NCBI GenBank assembly: GCA_032878915.1
Contig: JAVQMG010000126.1
Coordinates: forward strand, 27,341,501-27,405,500
Length of the DNA: 64,000 nt
Direction of reading: 5' to 3'
Source: Castanopsis chinensis
Lineage: Eukaryota; Streptophyta; Magnoliopsida; Fagales; Fagaceae
The notes below the pieces were generated by a model that saw only the letters and a program-made list of their open reading frames with translations, did not search any database and was not told the origin of the DNA. Both the position numbers and the translations under genes were made by a program. This document shows, piece by piece, positions 20,502-31,611 of the stretch (positions are counted from its first letter, which is position 1; the number at the start of each line of letters is the position of its first letter).

Positions 20502-22290
20502 GGACATGAGTATATTTATGACACAGCAACATGAGCTATCTTTGGAAAATTATATTATGAAATGACTGGTATGATATAGGTATAACATGAATATGATACG
20601 GTTATGATACCCTAAATGAAGTGTTTATATTTACTAACTGAGAAGTCTAGAATTTGCCAATTTCTTTTTCTTATAGGTTGCACCGAAACTTTAGGTAGAA
20701 GATATTATCTTTTTTCTCAAGGTAGATGAAGATAGATAAGGATTGTCATGCCCATAGAAACAGATTGAATCAGACCCATCAACAAGGTAAAAATTGCAGA
20801 TAGAGATCAGATTGTTGTTGTCAAGCCCATAGAAACATATTGAATGAAACCCATCAACCCAACCGTTGATTCAAATCAAACCCACATCAGTGACGTGGCG
20901 ATTAGCTAGCCAGAGGACTTTTCAGTTATTATAGTTATAATAATATATAGAAATGGAAATTGCATTCCAGTTTCCACTGTCAATACAAAGCAACAGTATT
21001 TTAGAGAAAACAATGAGCTTTGAGCGTGTGCCACCATGTGTATTTTCTTGTGCTGCTTTGTCAGCAAACGTGCCTACTTGCATTTCCCAAAGCTACATAC
21101 ACTCATTTATATTATAGTACTAATTTACTCATTTTTTCCCTTTGAATATGCCAAACGAAAACAAATATTATCAAACTTAGGTCAGTGATTTAAGTACTGA
21201 AACTTTATGATTTTCCAAAGGCTTCCATTTCTTTTTTTTTAACATATAGTCAGACCCCATGATGGCACCACACCACAGGCTACAGTATAAACTACAGAGA
21301 ACCCAGCTGTAAAATTCTCATGGACGAAAATACCCCCCAAATATTCATGGTAATTACCCTTCACATGCTTATGAATCTTTTTTTTGGGGGGGGGGGGGGT
21401 GTTTGGGAGGGGTTCAGAACATGCCTATAAGAATTGATAGTGATAAACAAACATTATGGCTCAAAAGAAAATTATACTTATAGTTGTGATTATATTTCAC
21501 GTAATTTTTTTTTTTTTGCTGAAATATATCATGTAGTTAAAGTTAATACAATCTTCCAAAGACATATTCCTCTTTGCCTATCCTTTTCAATCCTTAATAA
21601 TATTTTACCTGAGGGAAATTAAAAAAGGCAAACCCAGATGAAAAGATGGGTTCAAAAAACATTGTGGTAACTGGTAAAAAGTTCAAAAAATACTTCCTGA
21701 TGTGAATGAGATTAGGGGTCAAAGTGGTCCATAGCTGGTCAAAGAGCACAAAAGTTAAGAGGACATGGAGGTCATTTGGATTACATTTCATTCACTTCAT
21801 TGGGTGTAGAGCCCAATTTACTTCTCTAGCCATTAGCCTATTTTAGTCGAATTGGCAGAATTTATGTGGAATTTTTTTTTTTTTTTTTTTCTCTCGCGTG
21901 CATCTTCAATTTTTAATAGAGATTAATCACTATTTTATGTCAGGTAGAACTTGAGAGCACACCGAGTCGAACCGGTACAGGAACAAGCATATTGATCTCG
22001 GCCAACCCTCTGGGTTAATCTATGTGGGAATTTACCTTTGCACAAAGCCTAATTTTGGTTCAGCCAAAAAAAAAAGCCTAATTTTGTATATCAAAAAATT
22101 CATCTTCAATTGCTTCAAAATTTTTAATGTTACAAAAAAATAATTGAAGAAATTAGAGGGCATTTTTAGTTTTAAGCTGCCCTTTTGTGCATCCAGAGAG
22201 TCTCTCACTCCTCCCACGTTGATCCATCTTCTGCTGTCGATGGGACTTTTTTTTTTTTTTTTCTTTATTAATTTAAAAATTTTCAACATC
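20502..22290. other. Gene-free stretch
   Basis: It contains an imperfect direct repeat CCCATAGAAACA(G/T)ATTGAAT at 20751 and 20826, a bZIP-type GTGACGTGGCG near 20890, a T8G14 run at 21378-21399 and T-runs at 21870 and 22245. No coding frame persuades me. Confidence 0.45.
21378..21399. repeat. T8-G14 homopolymer junction
   Basis: Eight T followed by fourteen G. Long G homopolymers are rare in AT-rich plant DNA and are prone to length error and G-quadruplex formation. Confidence 0.85.
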
Positions 22291-22299
22291 CATGATCCA

Positions 22300-23000
22300 A
22301 TTAAAAATTTTGATTAAAAAATCTAGATAAAATAATAGGCTTTGTCAGCCAAGCACACCAGATCCACACAAAGCTCAGCTGCAATGGTTGAATGGAATCT
22401 CCATCTGGGCTAGAGAGACAAAGAGAGAAAGAAAGATATGAGATCTCAAAATGACCCATCACTTCTTCAATCATCAAGATCAGCAAAACCCAGATAGGAA
22501 ACAAAGAAATAACTCAAATAAGGTCACACCAAACCCAGAAAACCAAAAATAAGAAAGAAAAAACATAAGTATTAGAGGTAATTAAGAGTATGATCAATGA
22601 TAATGAGATTACTGAAAGCTAACTTTGATTCTCTTCTGAATTTAATGTCTCTCTATTTCCAGACAGATAAACAGTAGAATTAATTAACAGCAACATCATG
22701 ATCCCGTCTCCTTCAAAGGAGATTCAGAGCCCCCAAAAAGAATCTAACCCAAAAAAAAAAACAACAAAAAAGTGGGAAAAAAAAAAATCTATGTACAAGT
22801 ATATATCTTTCTCTTCCTCTTCCTTCTTGGACGCCAAGAAAAACTTTAAACTGGGTGTTTTTTTGCTTTACCCCAATAACGATCTCATAGAAAGAAAAAG
22901 AGTAAAAGGAGAGAGAGGCATGAGAAAAAAGAGTGAACTTTGTTTGTTTTGTCCCTCTAGAGAGCCATCTCTCCCTTTTCCCTCTGTAAAACTCATTTCT
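22300..23000 (-). other. Probable 3' untranslated region of RTFL and downstream spacer
   Basis: The 700 bases after the RTFL stop hold A/T-rich sequence and a (T)n run but no coding frame with family features. A plus-strand ORF at 22698-23126 is the antisense shadow of the gene. The minus strand carries a TCTCTCTAG acceptor-like site near 22402, so a spliced 3' leader or neighbour exon is conceivable but unsupported. Confidence 0.3.
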
Positions 23001-23315
23001 TTAAGAATCGCTATATTCTCTCCAGCAAATGAGCATAGTCACGCAGCGCCTCATGATATAGAACCTCGCTCTTTGTTCCTTCACAAGCCTGGCACATTTT
23101 CTTGTGAAAGAACACCTTCTGTGTGAGGAAGAAGAAGAAGAAGAAGTAGAACTATTCTTCATGAAAGGAGTAGTAGCACTAGTTGCTGTTGTTGAAGATC
23201 GGCTTCTTGAAGAACCTTCTTTCTTTGACAATTTCCACTTCTCATCAAAGTAAAAGGGTGGTGGAGCTCCACTAATGGAAGTAGCAGTAATAGTACTTGT
23301 GGATATTGAAGCCAT
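23001..23315 (-). CDS. RTFL: DVL/ROTUNDIFOLIA-like small polypeptide, 104 aa
   Basis: The C-terminal third (residues 69-98) is the DVL/RTFL domain: SFTRKCARLVKEQRARFYIM then RRCVTMLICW, followed by a short tail REYSDS. The first 65 residues are Ser/Thr-rich and probably disordered, with an eight-Ser run at 57-64 encoded by a TCT/TCC repeat. The start is the ATG at 23315-23313 in the strong context AAACCATGG. It is the first ATG after the proposed start site; the longer frame upstream has no ATG. The length is normal for the larger family members. DVL/RTFL peptides are plant-specific and intronless. ROT4, the best studied, acts at the plasma membrane and restricts cell proliferation along organ axes; overexpression shortens leaves and alters fruits. 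Which subfamily member this is would need a phylogeny. The frame is intact and the gene appears functional. Confidence 0.95.
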   Translation of the reverse strand: MASISTSTITATSISGAPPPFYFDEKWKLSKKEGSSRSRSSTTATSATTPFMKNSSTSSSSSSSHRRCSFTRKCARLVKEQRARFYIMRRCVTMLICWREYSDS

Positions 23316-23563
23316 GGTTTGGAAATGAGAGGAATGAACTAAAAGACTTTGGCAAAGACACAAGCTTTCCAAGAATAAAAAGCAAAAAACAATTCTCTTT
23401 CTCTCTAAAATCCCTTTGGCTTTTCTTTGCTAAGCTTTTGGAAAACAGAGAAACAGAGGGTGTGAAAAAAAACAAAGAAACAAGAAGTGGAAGTGTGAAA
23501 CAGTGGGCAGTGAGTAAATGAGAGAGTGAGTCAGTGAGGAAGAGAGAAAGAGGGTTAGGGTTA

Positions 23564-23572
23564 CTATTTATA
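23564..23572 (-). promoter_or_regulatory. TATA box of the RTFL gene
   Basis: The minus strand reads CCATTATAAATAGTAACC, a near-consensus plant TATA box. It predicts a start near 23535-23540 and a CT-rich leader of about 220 bases with no upstream ATG. A telo-box-like AACCCTAACCC (23551-23561 region) follows the TATA box, a motif frequent in promoters active in dividing cells. Confidence 0.75.
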
Positions 23573-23599
23573 ATGGGGTTAGAGAAGAAAAGGAGTTGC

Positions 23600-26470
23600 A
23601 GCTAGGTGTGGCAGTGGGTATCACCTGGGCCTTCTTTGCCTCGAGAGGCCCACCTTATAGTTTTTTTTTTTGGGTAATATTATTAAGGTTTATTATTTTA
23701 ATTTTTATAGAATTGTTTTTTTATTTATTGAAAAATAATATTATTATAATGAGGTAGGTTCCCAAAGCAAACGTCATGGGCTACTTAATTCAGTGAAAGA
23801 GAGGAGAGGGGAATTTAATGCAGCAAATCCCACTGAGCTGCTTGTGGGGCAGTTAACTGTAAAATTTCTTGGTTTTAAGAAAAAAAGATTGTATTTTGAA
23901 CTTTAAAAAGCTGCAGTAGATTTGTGTGATTGGAATAGCATATATATTTATTTATTTTTGTTAAATGTATTTAAATAATATATATATATATATATATATT
24001 AAATACAATAGGTTGGTTGTTTTTTATTTCCTGAAATTAATGTAGGAATAAAAAGTAGATGGAATCCCCTAAAAACAAAAAAGTGATAAAAATCAAAGAG
24101 TAAGACCTGAAAAAGTAGTGACTTTTTGACAAAATACAAGTTCAATCCTAAATGAATCCCACATGGTAGAAATAAGCTAATTAAAACTTGAAATAAACTT
24201 TTTTTCTCAAAGATATTGCACAAAAATAAGCTAAATAAAGCTTAAAAGCCATTGCACACAAAAGATAAAAGATTGAGAGTGGTCCTTTTTTTTTTTTTTT
24301 ACCACAATTTAGTCCAAGCACACAAAATATTCATTATAACAATGAGTGGTATTGGTAGAGTGGTGTGAGCATTACATTATCTAAACTATAATTTACTACC
24401 TTCACAAATGGTAAAAAAAAAAAATTGAAAAATCAAGTGGATAAACATTGCACTTTTTACTGCTCAATATCACTCCATGTGAGAGAAGTGTGGGGTAGAA
24501 AAAAAAAATCATTGAAAGGACTGAAAAATGGTTTCTTTAAGATCACAGAAGATCAAAAAAAAGATACTGCTTTTTAGCAAGTAAACCAATTCAATTGGCG
24601 GGTAAAAGCTTTGTCGTGTAAAAGGGATTTGTCATTTGTGAGGTCGAGTCCTACAAAATTGAAATTCACGCGCTTGAAGTATGACGTGGCCAGGAATGTT
24701 AAACTGCACTGATTCCAGTTTCTAAAAGAAGTCACTCTGTACTCTGTACAAACTAGAAACACACAAAAGAAGTGACTGTGTATGATGTGGAAGCCACCTT
24801 TTTTTTTTTTTAGCTAGATAATGAAACTTTGTTGTCACTTAATCACATTTAGATATACGATTGGTTTGTGCTTATTTTGCCAAATGAGTGCTCAAAGATT
24901 ATGGTTTAAGATAAATGAAAATAATAAATTGAATTGGCATAGGACAAAAGTGTTAGGTAAGATTATTGAATTTTGGAAGAAAAGTGAAAAACATTGATGT
25001 GGATAACTTATTGTGGGTTACACATATGGTAGCGTGGCACATATTGTTTATATTATTTTGTTCCTTTTATCACATTACTTCAATTCTTACATTACAATAC
25101 AAGAAGGTGTGTTAAATTATCTCTTAATTATGGTCAATTTATTTTAACTTAAAGTGTCATTTTATTTCTAGTTCAAATTATATATAGTTTTTTTTTAAAT
25201 TATTATTTTAGATGCAATTATATTTTAATACAAATTAATTTTAAGAACAAAATAAATTAATAAAATTAATAAACTCAATCAAACTCATTTAATATTAAAT
25301 AGAGAAGGGAAACAAATTAGTTATAGTTATTCAATTAGACATAGTTATAGTACCTCAAAAAAAAATGTCTAATAAGTTTGGGCTATAAGATATTTGCTCT
25401 TTAAATTACAAGTATAATTGAGTTATGTTAATGCATTCTCTTATATTAATTATTAATAAACTATATAAGAAAAGTTTTAATTCTACTTCTATGAAAAATA
25501 TAAAAATTTATTAAAAAATTAATTATTTCATTTTTTTTTCATAAAATATAATTAAAACAATACCTTTAGGCACCATTTAACATAAATTATGCACCTAGCT
25601 TACATGATTGGAAGTCTAGCCTTTCCATAGTTACGTTGCTTCATTACAACAAGATTTCTATGATTCTATGGCTAGAATTAAGCAATAAAATGAAGCAAAA
25701 TTAATTAAAAAAAAAATTTGAATCTCATACATGTCCCTATGGAATGGAAGGAAGCATCTTCGAAATGTAATGAAGAAAAAAAAAAAAAAAAAAACCGAAA
25801 GAGAAATTTGTACTTTAACCTATCTTCTTGATTTGCTCAATAATCTACCAATTAGTAGGTGTCAAATCCTAAGCAAAAGAGTGACATCAAAGGTGTCCTA
25901 CAGTTATAGGGGGTGACCACCTTTCACCCAGTCTCGAAAGTATGGCCAAATTTTGTTGCCTCTGAATTCACACCCCCTTCCTAACCCCTTTATGCAGTGC
26001 ACGAACCGCACCGTCCATTAGATTTTATTTTATTTTATTTTATTTATTTATTTATTTTTTCTTTTTCTAGTTCCAAAGACCCAAAAACCGGCCAAGCAAC
26101 CCTGGCTTTTCGATTATGTTTTTGCATCGATTATTATTATAGCTCTAGAAGCAAAGGGTCTCTCTCTTTTACTCTGTTTTGTTCTTCTTTGTAATAATTA
26201 TTATATGTATCCCCAAGTGTTTTGCAGTAGGTAAAAATGATTCGGTAGATTTGACCTTACGAGGGAATGAGGCCATGTATATCGTGCCCTATTGGTTGTG
26301 TGTTTGATCAATCTAATAACTTAGATGTCCCAAAGTGACTTATCATATTGTATCAAATCCCATGGTGCCATTTTAAGCTTTGAAGACATGTACAAGAGGT
26401 GGACCTATTATTCTGTAAAATTTTTGATCATGGGTTTTGTAAAAGTGATTGAATCTATTATATACAGGTT
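23600..26470. other. Gene-free stretch
   Basis: AT-rich with a (TA)n run (23977-24000), poly-T (24284-24300) and poly-A (25766-25793) tracts and a (TTTA)n run (26020-26058). A weak SINE-like B-box (GGTCGAGTCC, 24642-24651) has no clear A-box partner. Confidence 0.45.
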
Positions 26471-26480
26471 GCCAAAGCTG

Positions 26481-26521
26481 TGATGGGAAATATCAAAGGT
26501 ACATATTTGTGATATCCCATC
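26481..26521. repeat. Short hairpin
   Basis: TGATGGGAAATATCA (26481-26495) and TGATATCCCATCA (26509-26521) are inverted, differing by a two-base insertion, with a 13-base loop. Confidence 0.6.
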
Positions 26522-26551
26522 AAAATCACATTCTTGAATGATCAACAATTC

Positions 26552-26727
26552 TGTGATTCAAAGTGATCTGAACCATTGAGGATGCGAAGGACTATCTTTT
26601 TCCTTTTCTTGGAAAAACATAATAAATAGGCATGGGTGGGTGTTCAAAGTAATCACAGCTATTGAGGATGCGACTGATTATCCTTTTCCCTTCTTTAAAA
26701 ATTATAGTAAATATGTGTAGATGGTAG
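26552..26727. repeat. Tandem duplication, 2 x about 88 bp (diverged)
   Basis: TTCAAAGTGATC...ATTGAGGATGCGAAGGA and TTCAAAGTAATC...ATTGAGGATGCGACTGA head two units, each followed by TATC(C/T)TTTT(T/C)CC and a TAG(T)AAATA block. Confidence 0.75.
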
Positions 26728-26871
26728 ATGTTTGTGAAATGAAGAAATCCTGGATAATTACGTAATGTTCTGTGGTCTCAATAATTAAATTAATAATAAG
26801 ATAATTTATTTATATAAGAGAGAGAGTAGCATTTATGATACTCTTAAAATATTCTATAACTTTTTTATAAA

Positions 26872-27020
26872 ATTTTATTTTTATACAAGATAGAATTCTA
26901 CTCTAACCAAATTTAAGTACATCTATATGTGTGAAACTTCCTCCTAGAAATTTGAACTCCGCTTTTTCTCCCCACACTTCATAAGCACTTATACTTGTGA
27001 AGTGATTATCGCATTAAAAG
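26872..27020 (-). mobile_element. SINE family 2, copy 1 (minus strand)
   Basis: Reverse-complemented, it reads ACTTCACAAGTATAAGTGCT, then a GGGGAGAAA stretch, CGGAGTTCAAATTTCTAGGA (degenerate B-box), TTTCACACATATAGATGTAC, and a terminal AGAATTCTATCTTGTATA. The same blocks in the same order form the copy at 43440-43597. Such short tRNA-headed elements with GGTTCAAGTC boxes and a conserved TCTATCTTGTA tail resemble the plant Au-type SINE, an identification from memory. Confidence 0.6.
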
Positions 27021-27241
27021 TGTGCGGTGATTATAACTTTCAAGATATCATGATAAGACATTGACTAAAAAAAAAGAATGTTTCGGTTTCTTGATGATGA
27101 CTAGGATACTTATGGATACCAACAATCGTACTTCCTATGGAGAATTGAATAATTGAAGGACCTAGCTAAGATTCAACACAAAACATCCAATCCGGCAAAT
27201 TAACATACATGCATCACTATTCAAATAGTTTGATAATTACT

Positions 27242-27398
27242 ATTTTTTTTAGAAAGTTTCAACTTATGAGGTCCGCTCTTAGTGATAGCTCTTTATTATC
27301 AGACCAAGATATTAATCGATTTTTGGTGTAAGTAGGAATTGAATCTCAAATCTTTTATTTAAGTATTAAAGACTTTACCAATTGAGTTAACTGAAACC
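27242..27398 (-). mobile_element. SINE family 1, copy 2
   Basis: The minus strand reads TTAACTCAATTGGTAAAG (A-box-like), GAGATTCAATTCC (B-box-like), ATCTTGGTCTGATAATAAAG, GCGGACCTCATAAGTTGAAA and ends in CTTTCTAAAAAAAA. Possible flanking duplication: ATAATTACTA left and ATAATTATTA right (9 of 10). Confidence 0.75.
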
Positions 27399-28160
27399 AA
27401 TAATAATTATTAATTAGTTATCGAACAATCAACTTGGTTTGGTCCCTAGATTTCTTTGAGTCCCATTACAAGTGAATATTTTTTTGACCCTCTATTAAAT
27501 TAAAAAAAAAAAAACATAATGTGGTGTGTGAGTGATTAAAAAAAAACATTTTATGTAGGGTTAAATTTCAACTAATTGGCGAAGAGAGGGAAAACAAAAA
27601 GGTAAACAATGGGAATTCATCAACTTTATTTGGTAAGGTGTTGTACACAATAGTCATAACTCATAACTCTTTCTCCACTTAGACTTTTTTTTTTTTTTTT
27701 TTTGGAATAGTCATAACTCTTTCCCCACCAAGACATTTTTAAATCTAGAGATCAGCTTGAGTTTTTCTAGTTGGTGTTTGGGAAAGGTGAATGCTGAATA
27801 TGTGGGCAGGCCTTAAGTTAAATCTTTTTTGTTTTTTGTTTTTCTTTGAGGATTTGTTTTTTGTTTTTTTTAATCGTCTATAACATTGTACACATTTAAT
27901 GTTGTGGTCCCAATTTTGAATGTGGAAGAAAAAATTAGTACACTATAGTCTTTGATAGGCTACAATACTATATGGTGCACGGGAGCAACTTTGACTCCTC
28001 TGAAAATGCTCAGAGCTGTAACTGATATTTTAACGCACGTCAATGTCAATGTGAAACAAAGACAATTAGCTTCATCACAATATCCTATATCTCCTCCAAG
28101 GAATAGCGATTAAAAAAACAAGGGGATAGATACCATTTTATATTTTATGTATGGTTTTCT
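27399..28160. other. Gene-free stretch
   Basis: T- and A-rich spacer with a poly-T run at 27684-27703. No frame or repeat structure recognised. Confidence 0.4.
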
Positions 28161-28164
28161 ATAG

Positions 28165-28592
28165 TTTTAAATCTAGCGGAGTTGTGGGGGCATTAGAGAT
28201 GGTCTTATGCTCTACAAAAACATGAACCTAAATGCTGTGATCGTTCAACTTGATGTCATGGCTGTTGTCCAGCTTCTCGCCAGTCCAGCTAGTACAAATC
28301 TCTCTGTTTGACCCTTGTTTATGACTGTAAGCAGTTGTTATCCCGTATAGCCCAAGTCCAGATCGTGCATTGTTATCGTGATTCGTGAAGCAAATTTGTG
28401 TGTTGATTGTTTGTCTAGAATAGGGACTGATCAAGAGAGACCATTTATTTTGTATCAATATGTGGATCTTTTGGAGCTGTTAAGCTCAGACAGATTTGGC
28501 TTGTTCTTTTCCAGGACCATTGCCGATCCTCCCTTCCCCCCTTAGTTTGGTTGTTTAATGAAATTTCCTTTCTACCAAAAAAAAAAAAAAAA
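28165..28592 (+). mobile_element. LINE 3' end, copy 1 (RNase H remnant plus poly-A)
   Basis: One frame from about 28180 reads RDGLMLYKNMNLNAVIVQLD, then VVQLLASPASTNLSV followed by a stop. This is the degenerate RNase H-like domain found at the end of plant LINE ORF2 proteins, with the Asp of VQLD at the usual metal-binding position. A 3' tail (CTCCCTTCCCCCCTTAGTTT, then GTTTAATGAAATTTCC) leads to a poly-A run. The element is heavily 5'-truncated and carries stops and small insertions. Confidence 0.72.
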
Positions 28593-28714
28593 GTTTAAGA
28601 TTATTACAATTTAAATTACATAATTTCTGGCAGAGCTGGGTGTGGCGGACTGATCAGGAACGAGTAAAGAGAGTGGGTTGGGGGATTCTCTAGGAGGCTT
28701 GGGTGCTTAAACAA

Positions 28715-29074
28715 GTTTTCTAGTGGAGTTGTGGGGCCTTAGAGATGGTCTTATGCTCTGCAAAAACATGAACCTAAGTGCTGTGATCGTTCAACTTGAT
28801 GCCATGGCTATTGTCTAGCTTCTCGCCAGCCCAGCTAGTACAAATCTCTCTGTTTTGCCCCTTATTGATGATCGTAAGCAGTTGTTATCCCATTTAGCCC
28901 AAGTCCGGATTGTGCATTGTTATCGGGAAGCAGATTCATGTGTTGATTGTTTGGCTAGTATAGGGACCGATCAAGATCTGGCTTGTTGTTTTCTAGGACC
29001 ATTGCTGATCCTCCCTTCCCCCCTTAGTTTGGCTGTTTAATTAAATTTCCTTTCTACCCAAAAAAAAAAAAAAA
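28715..29074 (+). mobile_element. LINE 3' end, copy 2 (RNase H remnant plus poly-A)
   Basis: It parallels copy 1 from AGTGGAGTTGTGGGG to the poly-A tail. It preserves the later RNase H segment better: LIDDRKQLLSHLAQVRIVHC, then YREADSCVDCLASIGTDQD. The H.YREAD..VD.LA pattern is typical of plant LINE RNase H domains. A stop replaces one codon near 28817. The sequence after the poly-A (AAGATTATTACAATTTAAAT) is the same as after copy 1, so the two copies arose by local duplication, not by two insertions. Confidence 0.75.
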
Positions 29075-29436
29075 GTTGAAGATTATTACAATTTAAATTA
29101 CATAATTTTGTTATTGGAAATGTTTTGCCACATACTAGTATGTAGCAATTGTTGTATAATGGTTATGTGACAGTAAAAAGAAAGCGTTGTCTACTAGACA
29201 TTTGTCACTTTCTTTTTATTGCTTCGTAATCTTATATGCAGTAATTACCACATACGTGAATGTAGTAAAACTTTTCTTTTTTGTCATTTTCAAATTAAAT
29301 CATGTTCTTTCGAAATCGTATAATTTAAAATGACTTAAAAAAAAACCAAAAATCAAACCTAAAAAGAAAATGTTTATCTTCAAATCAGTTTGGTTAGAAA
29401 CCTTTCAAACCCTTCTTATATTTTTTGATTTGATGC

Positions 29437-30009
29437 GGATTTTGAAAATTTAACCGTTAGATTGCATATTCTTATTATATCTTCCATGCTTGCAAAATTT
29501 CAAGATTATAAAAGATTAATAGTTATGTTATCAATTAAATATCACATTGATACCTTAGTAAATTAAGAGGGTGTTGTTTGGTGCTTTATTGGTTTTTATG
29601 GGCATTCAGAAACTTTGAAGAGAAGATTTTCTTTCTTGCAGTAGCTTGGACTTTGAAGACGTTAAATTTCTCTGTGATAGTTTTGATTTTATTTCTTTTG
29701 TTAGTCTACCTTTACGATGTAATTGTGCTACTCTAGCTTTAGCTAGTGTTGCAAAAGAGATTAAGGGGGTCACTATTTGGTTAAAAAAAGTCCCTCTTTT
29801 CTCTTTCTCATTGTATAATGTGATTATTTATAAATAAAGTCTACTATAATTTCTTTTTAAAAAAAAAGTTTAAATTTCAAATTTTTGTGGTCTAAATTAT
29901 GCATAAAAATAATTTTATTTATCAAATAGTAAATAACATTCAATTTAAATAAAATTTGACATGTTTATTAAGAACATGAAAAACACTAAATCCAATTCTT
30001 AAATTTTCA
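29437..30009. repeat. Dispersed repeat related to 5581-5860, with a nested LINE remnant
   Basis: Left part to 29570 and right part from 29880 carry ATTAATAGTTATGTTATCAA, GCATAAAAATAATTTTATTT, AAATTTGACATG and TTAAGAACATG blocks shared with 5581-5860. The LINE fragment at 29615-29860 lies between, as if inserted. Confidence 0.35.
29615..29860 (+). mobile_element. LINE RNase H C-terminal remnant
   Basis: The frame at 29646-29834 reads DFISFVSLPLRCNCATLALA, then SVAKEIKGVTIWLKKVP. This matches the end of plant LINE RNase H domains (F..V.R.CN..AL.LA followed by WLE..P). It is a different LINE lineage from 28165-29074. An upstream AG-rich stretch and A-rich tail are compatible with a truncated insertion. 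Confidence 0.5.
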
Positions 30010-30299
30010 AAATTCAATAAATATTAGACATGATAAAGTCCAAACCCATCCAAAATCGAAACTTGATAAATATGAAGCTCAAACCCACCACTTGAAAGTT
30101 GAAACATGATAAGCTCCAAACAAAATGAATAGAAAAACAAAAACAAAAATAGAAAACGACGAGCCCTACGATTATATAAATTATAAGATTAAGATAAGGG
30201 GTTTTTTTATAATAAATTTTATCTTTTTGAAATAAGAAAGAGAAATTTTTAGAAAGAAAAAACAAAGGAAAAAACGAATGGCATCAGGAAATGTTAGTG

Positions 30300-30480
30300 A
30301 GGATCACGTGGTGCACATGGAATCAGGTAACGTGGAGTGGGCCCAACTTTTTTTGTGCGCGTATAATTTTACTGTTGCTTCTTCTGTCGCTTTGCGCACG
30401 TGTCAATCGGCACAAGGGAAGCTTTGTGTCTCCAGTCGCTCAGACCAAAAGTCCTCACTGGCTCTTCTTTTGGTCAACAC
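30300..30480. promoter_or_regulatory. Cluster of ACGT-core and W-box motifs, no adjacent gene
   Basis: CACGTG occurs at 30305-30310 and 30397-30402, ACGTGG at 30330-30335, and GGTCAAC (inverted W-box) near 30472. This patch is G/C-richer than its flanks. These are typical abscisic-acid/light and WRKY motifs, but no gene start is visible nearby; the two overlapping plus-strand frames at 30278-30566 have no family features. Confidence 0.3.
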
Positions 30481-30877
30481 TCCTTAAATTAGATAATGTT
30501 GATATTTTTCTTTCTTCTTATACTAATAAATATGTGTCTCAAACTTTGCTCATTGGAATTAAATAGAGTTTTGCAACTATTAAAGCTTCCCTAAACTTTT
30601 CTATTTGTGGGTAAGTAAAAATTCCGTACCCTCTCTCACTCTTCTTTTGTCATAAAGAAAAAGAGGGCTATAATGCCAATGGTCCTTGACAACTTAAGAA
30701 AGAGAAAAGAAATCAATTGTTTTTGTAAAGGTACAAAAAATGTTCCACAATTAATTCAAAGTCCAAGTTATAGTGTTTAGTTTTGGTGGGCATAATTATG
30801 AAAAATAATAAAAAAAAAGAAGAAAGAAGTTTTGTTAAGAAAAAGTGATTTTGAGAAAAATTTAAATCGTGTATATG

Positions 30878-31603
30878 GGGAGAGTTGTAAATGAACCAAA
30901 CTATTAATAAATAATTAGGCTCGACTTTCAAAAGAGCTTAATCATGTCATTCATTTACCATATAAACAAAACTTAAGACTAAGTATAAGTTAGAATTTTA
31001 AACAAATCAAACTGAAACATAAAAATGTGCTCATAAACAAATTCAAAATGTTAGCTTGATTTCAAAATAATATATATATATATATATAAAATACTATTAA
31101 TTTATATTTATATGTATAAAATTTTAAAATATATTTATATGTAGTTGTGATTAGATTATCTAAATTTGTAAACAAGGTCATAAAAATTTAAATTATAACT
31201 TATAATCTACTAGTAATATACACAGTCCATTTGTTTATAATAAAATTTTTAAAAATACAAGGTTGGTGAATTTATTTTTTTATAAGTTAATAAATGAAAA
31301 TAGTTATTTCTAATTAGCTCAAATAATATATGTTCAATTATAATTGAATTATTAATTATTAGCATATAGTAGTATTTATAAATGGGTAGATAATTTGAGT
31401 GTAATATTTACTATATATGCGAAATGAATAAGTTAATTAAGTAACTTATAAATAAGTTTAAGATTGTTTGACAAAAAAAGATGTACATAGTTCAAACATA
31501 TAATCTCATCTGGTGTTAAACTCGGATTTGACTTATGTTAAAAAAAAAAAAAAAAAACCTTAATTTTTAATACTTGGCTTGGCTGGACTTATTTGTAATC
31601 CTA
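30878..31603. mobile_element. Non-autonomous hAT-like element, family B (726 bp)
   Basis: The left end is GGGAGAGTTGTAAATGAACC. The right end reverse-complements to TAGGATTACAAATAAGTCC, so the ends are an imperfect inverted repeat related to the hAT family A termini. The flanks are TGTATATG at 30870-30877 and TGTATATG at 31604-31611, an exact 8-bp duplication. The interior is very A/T-rich with a (TA)n run at 31068-31087 and poly-A near 31545. Its right end matches the orphan fragment at 1550-1733. Confidence 0.83.
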
Positions 31604-31611
31604 TGTATATG

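Noticed and set aside
22698..23126. Plus-strand ORF of 142 codons opposite the RTFL gene
   Set aside because: It overlaps the well-supported DVL domain on the other strand, is Lys/Ser-rich from A-runs and shows no family features.
24596..24660. Possible tRNA gene or SINE with GGTCGAGTCC
   Set aside because: No acceptor-stem complementarity, no A-box at proper spacing and no tail or duplication.
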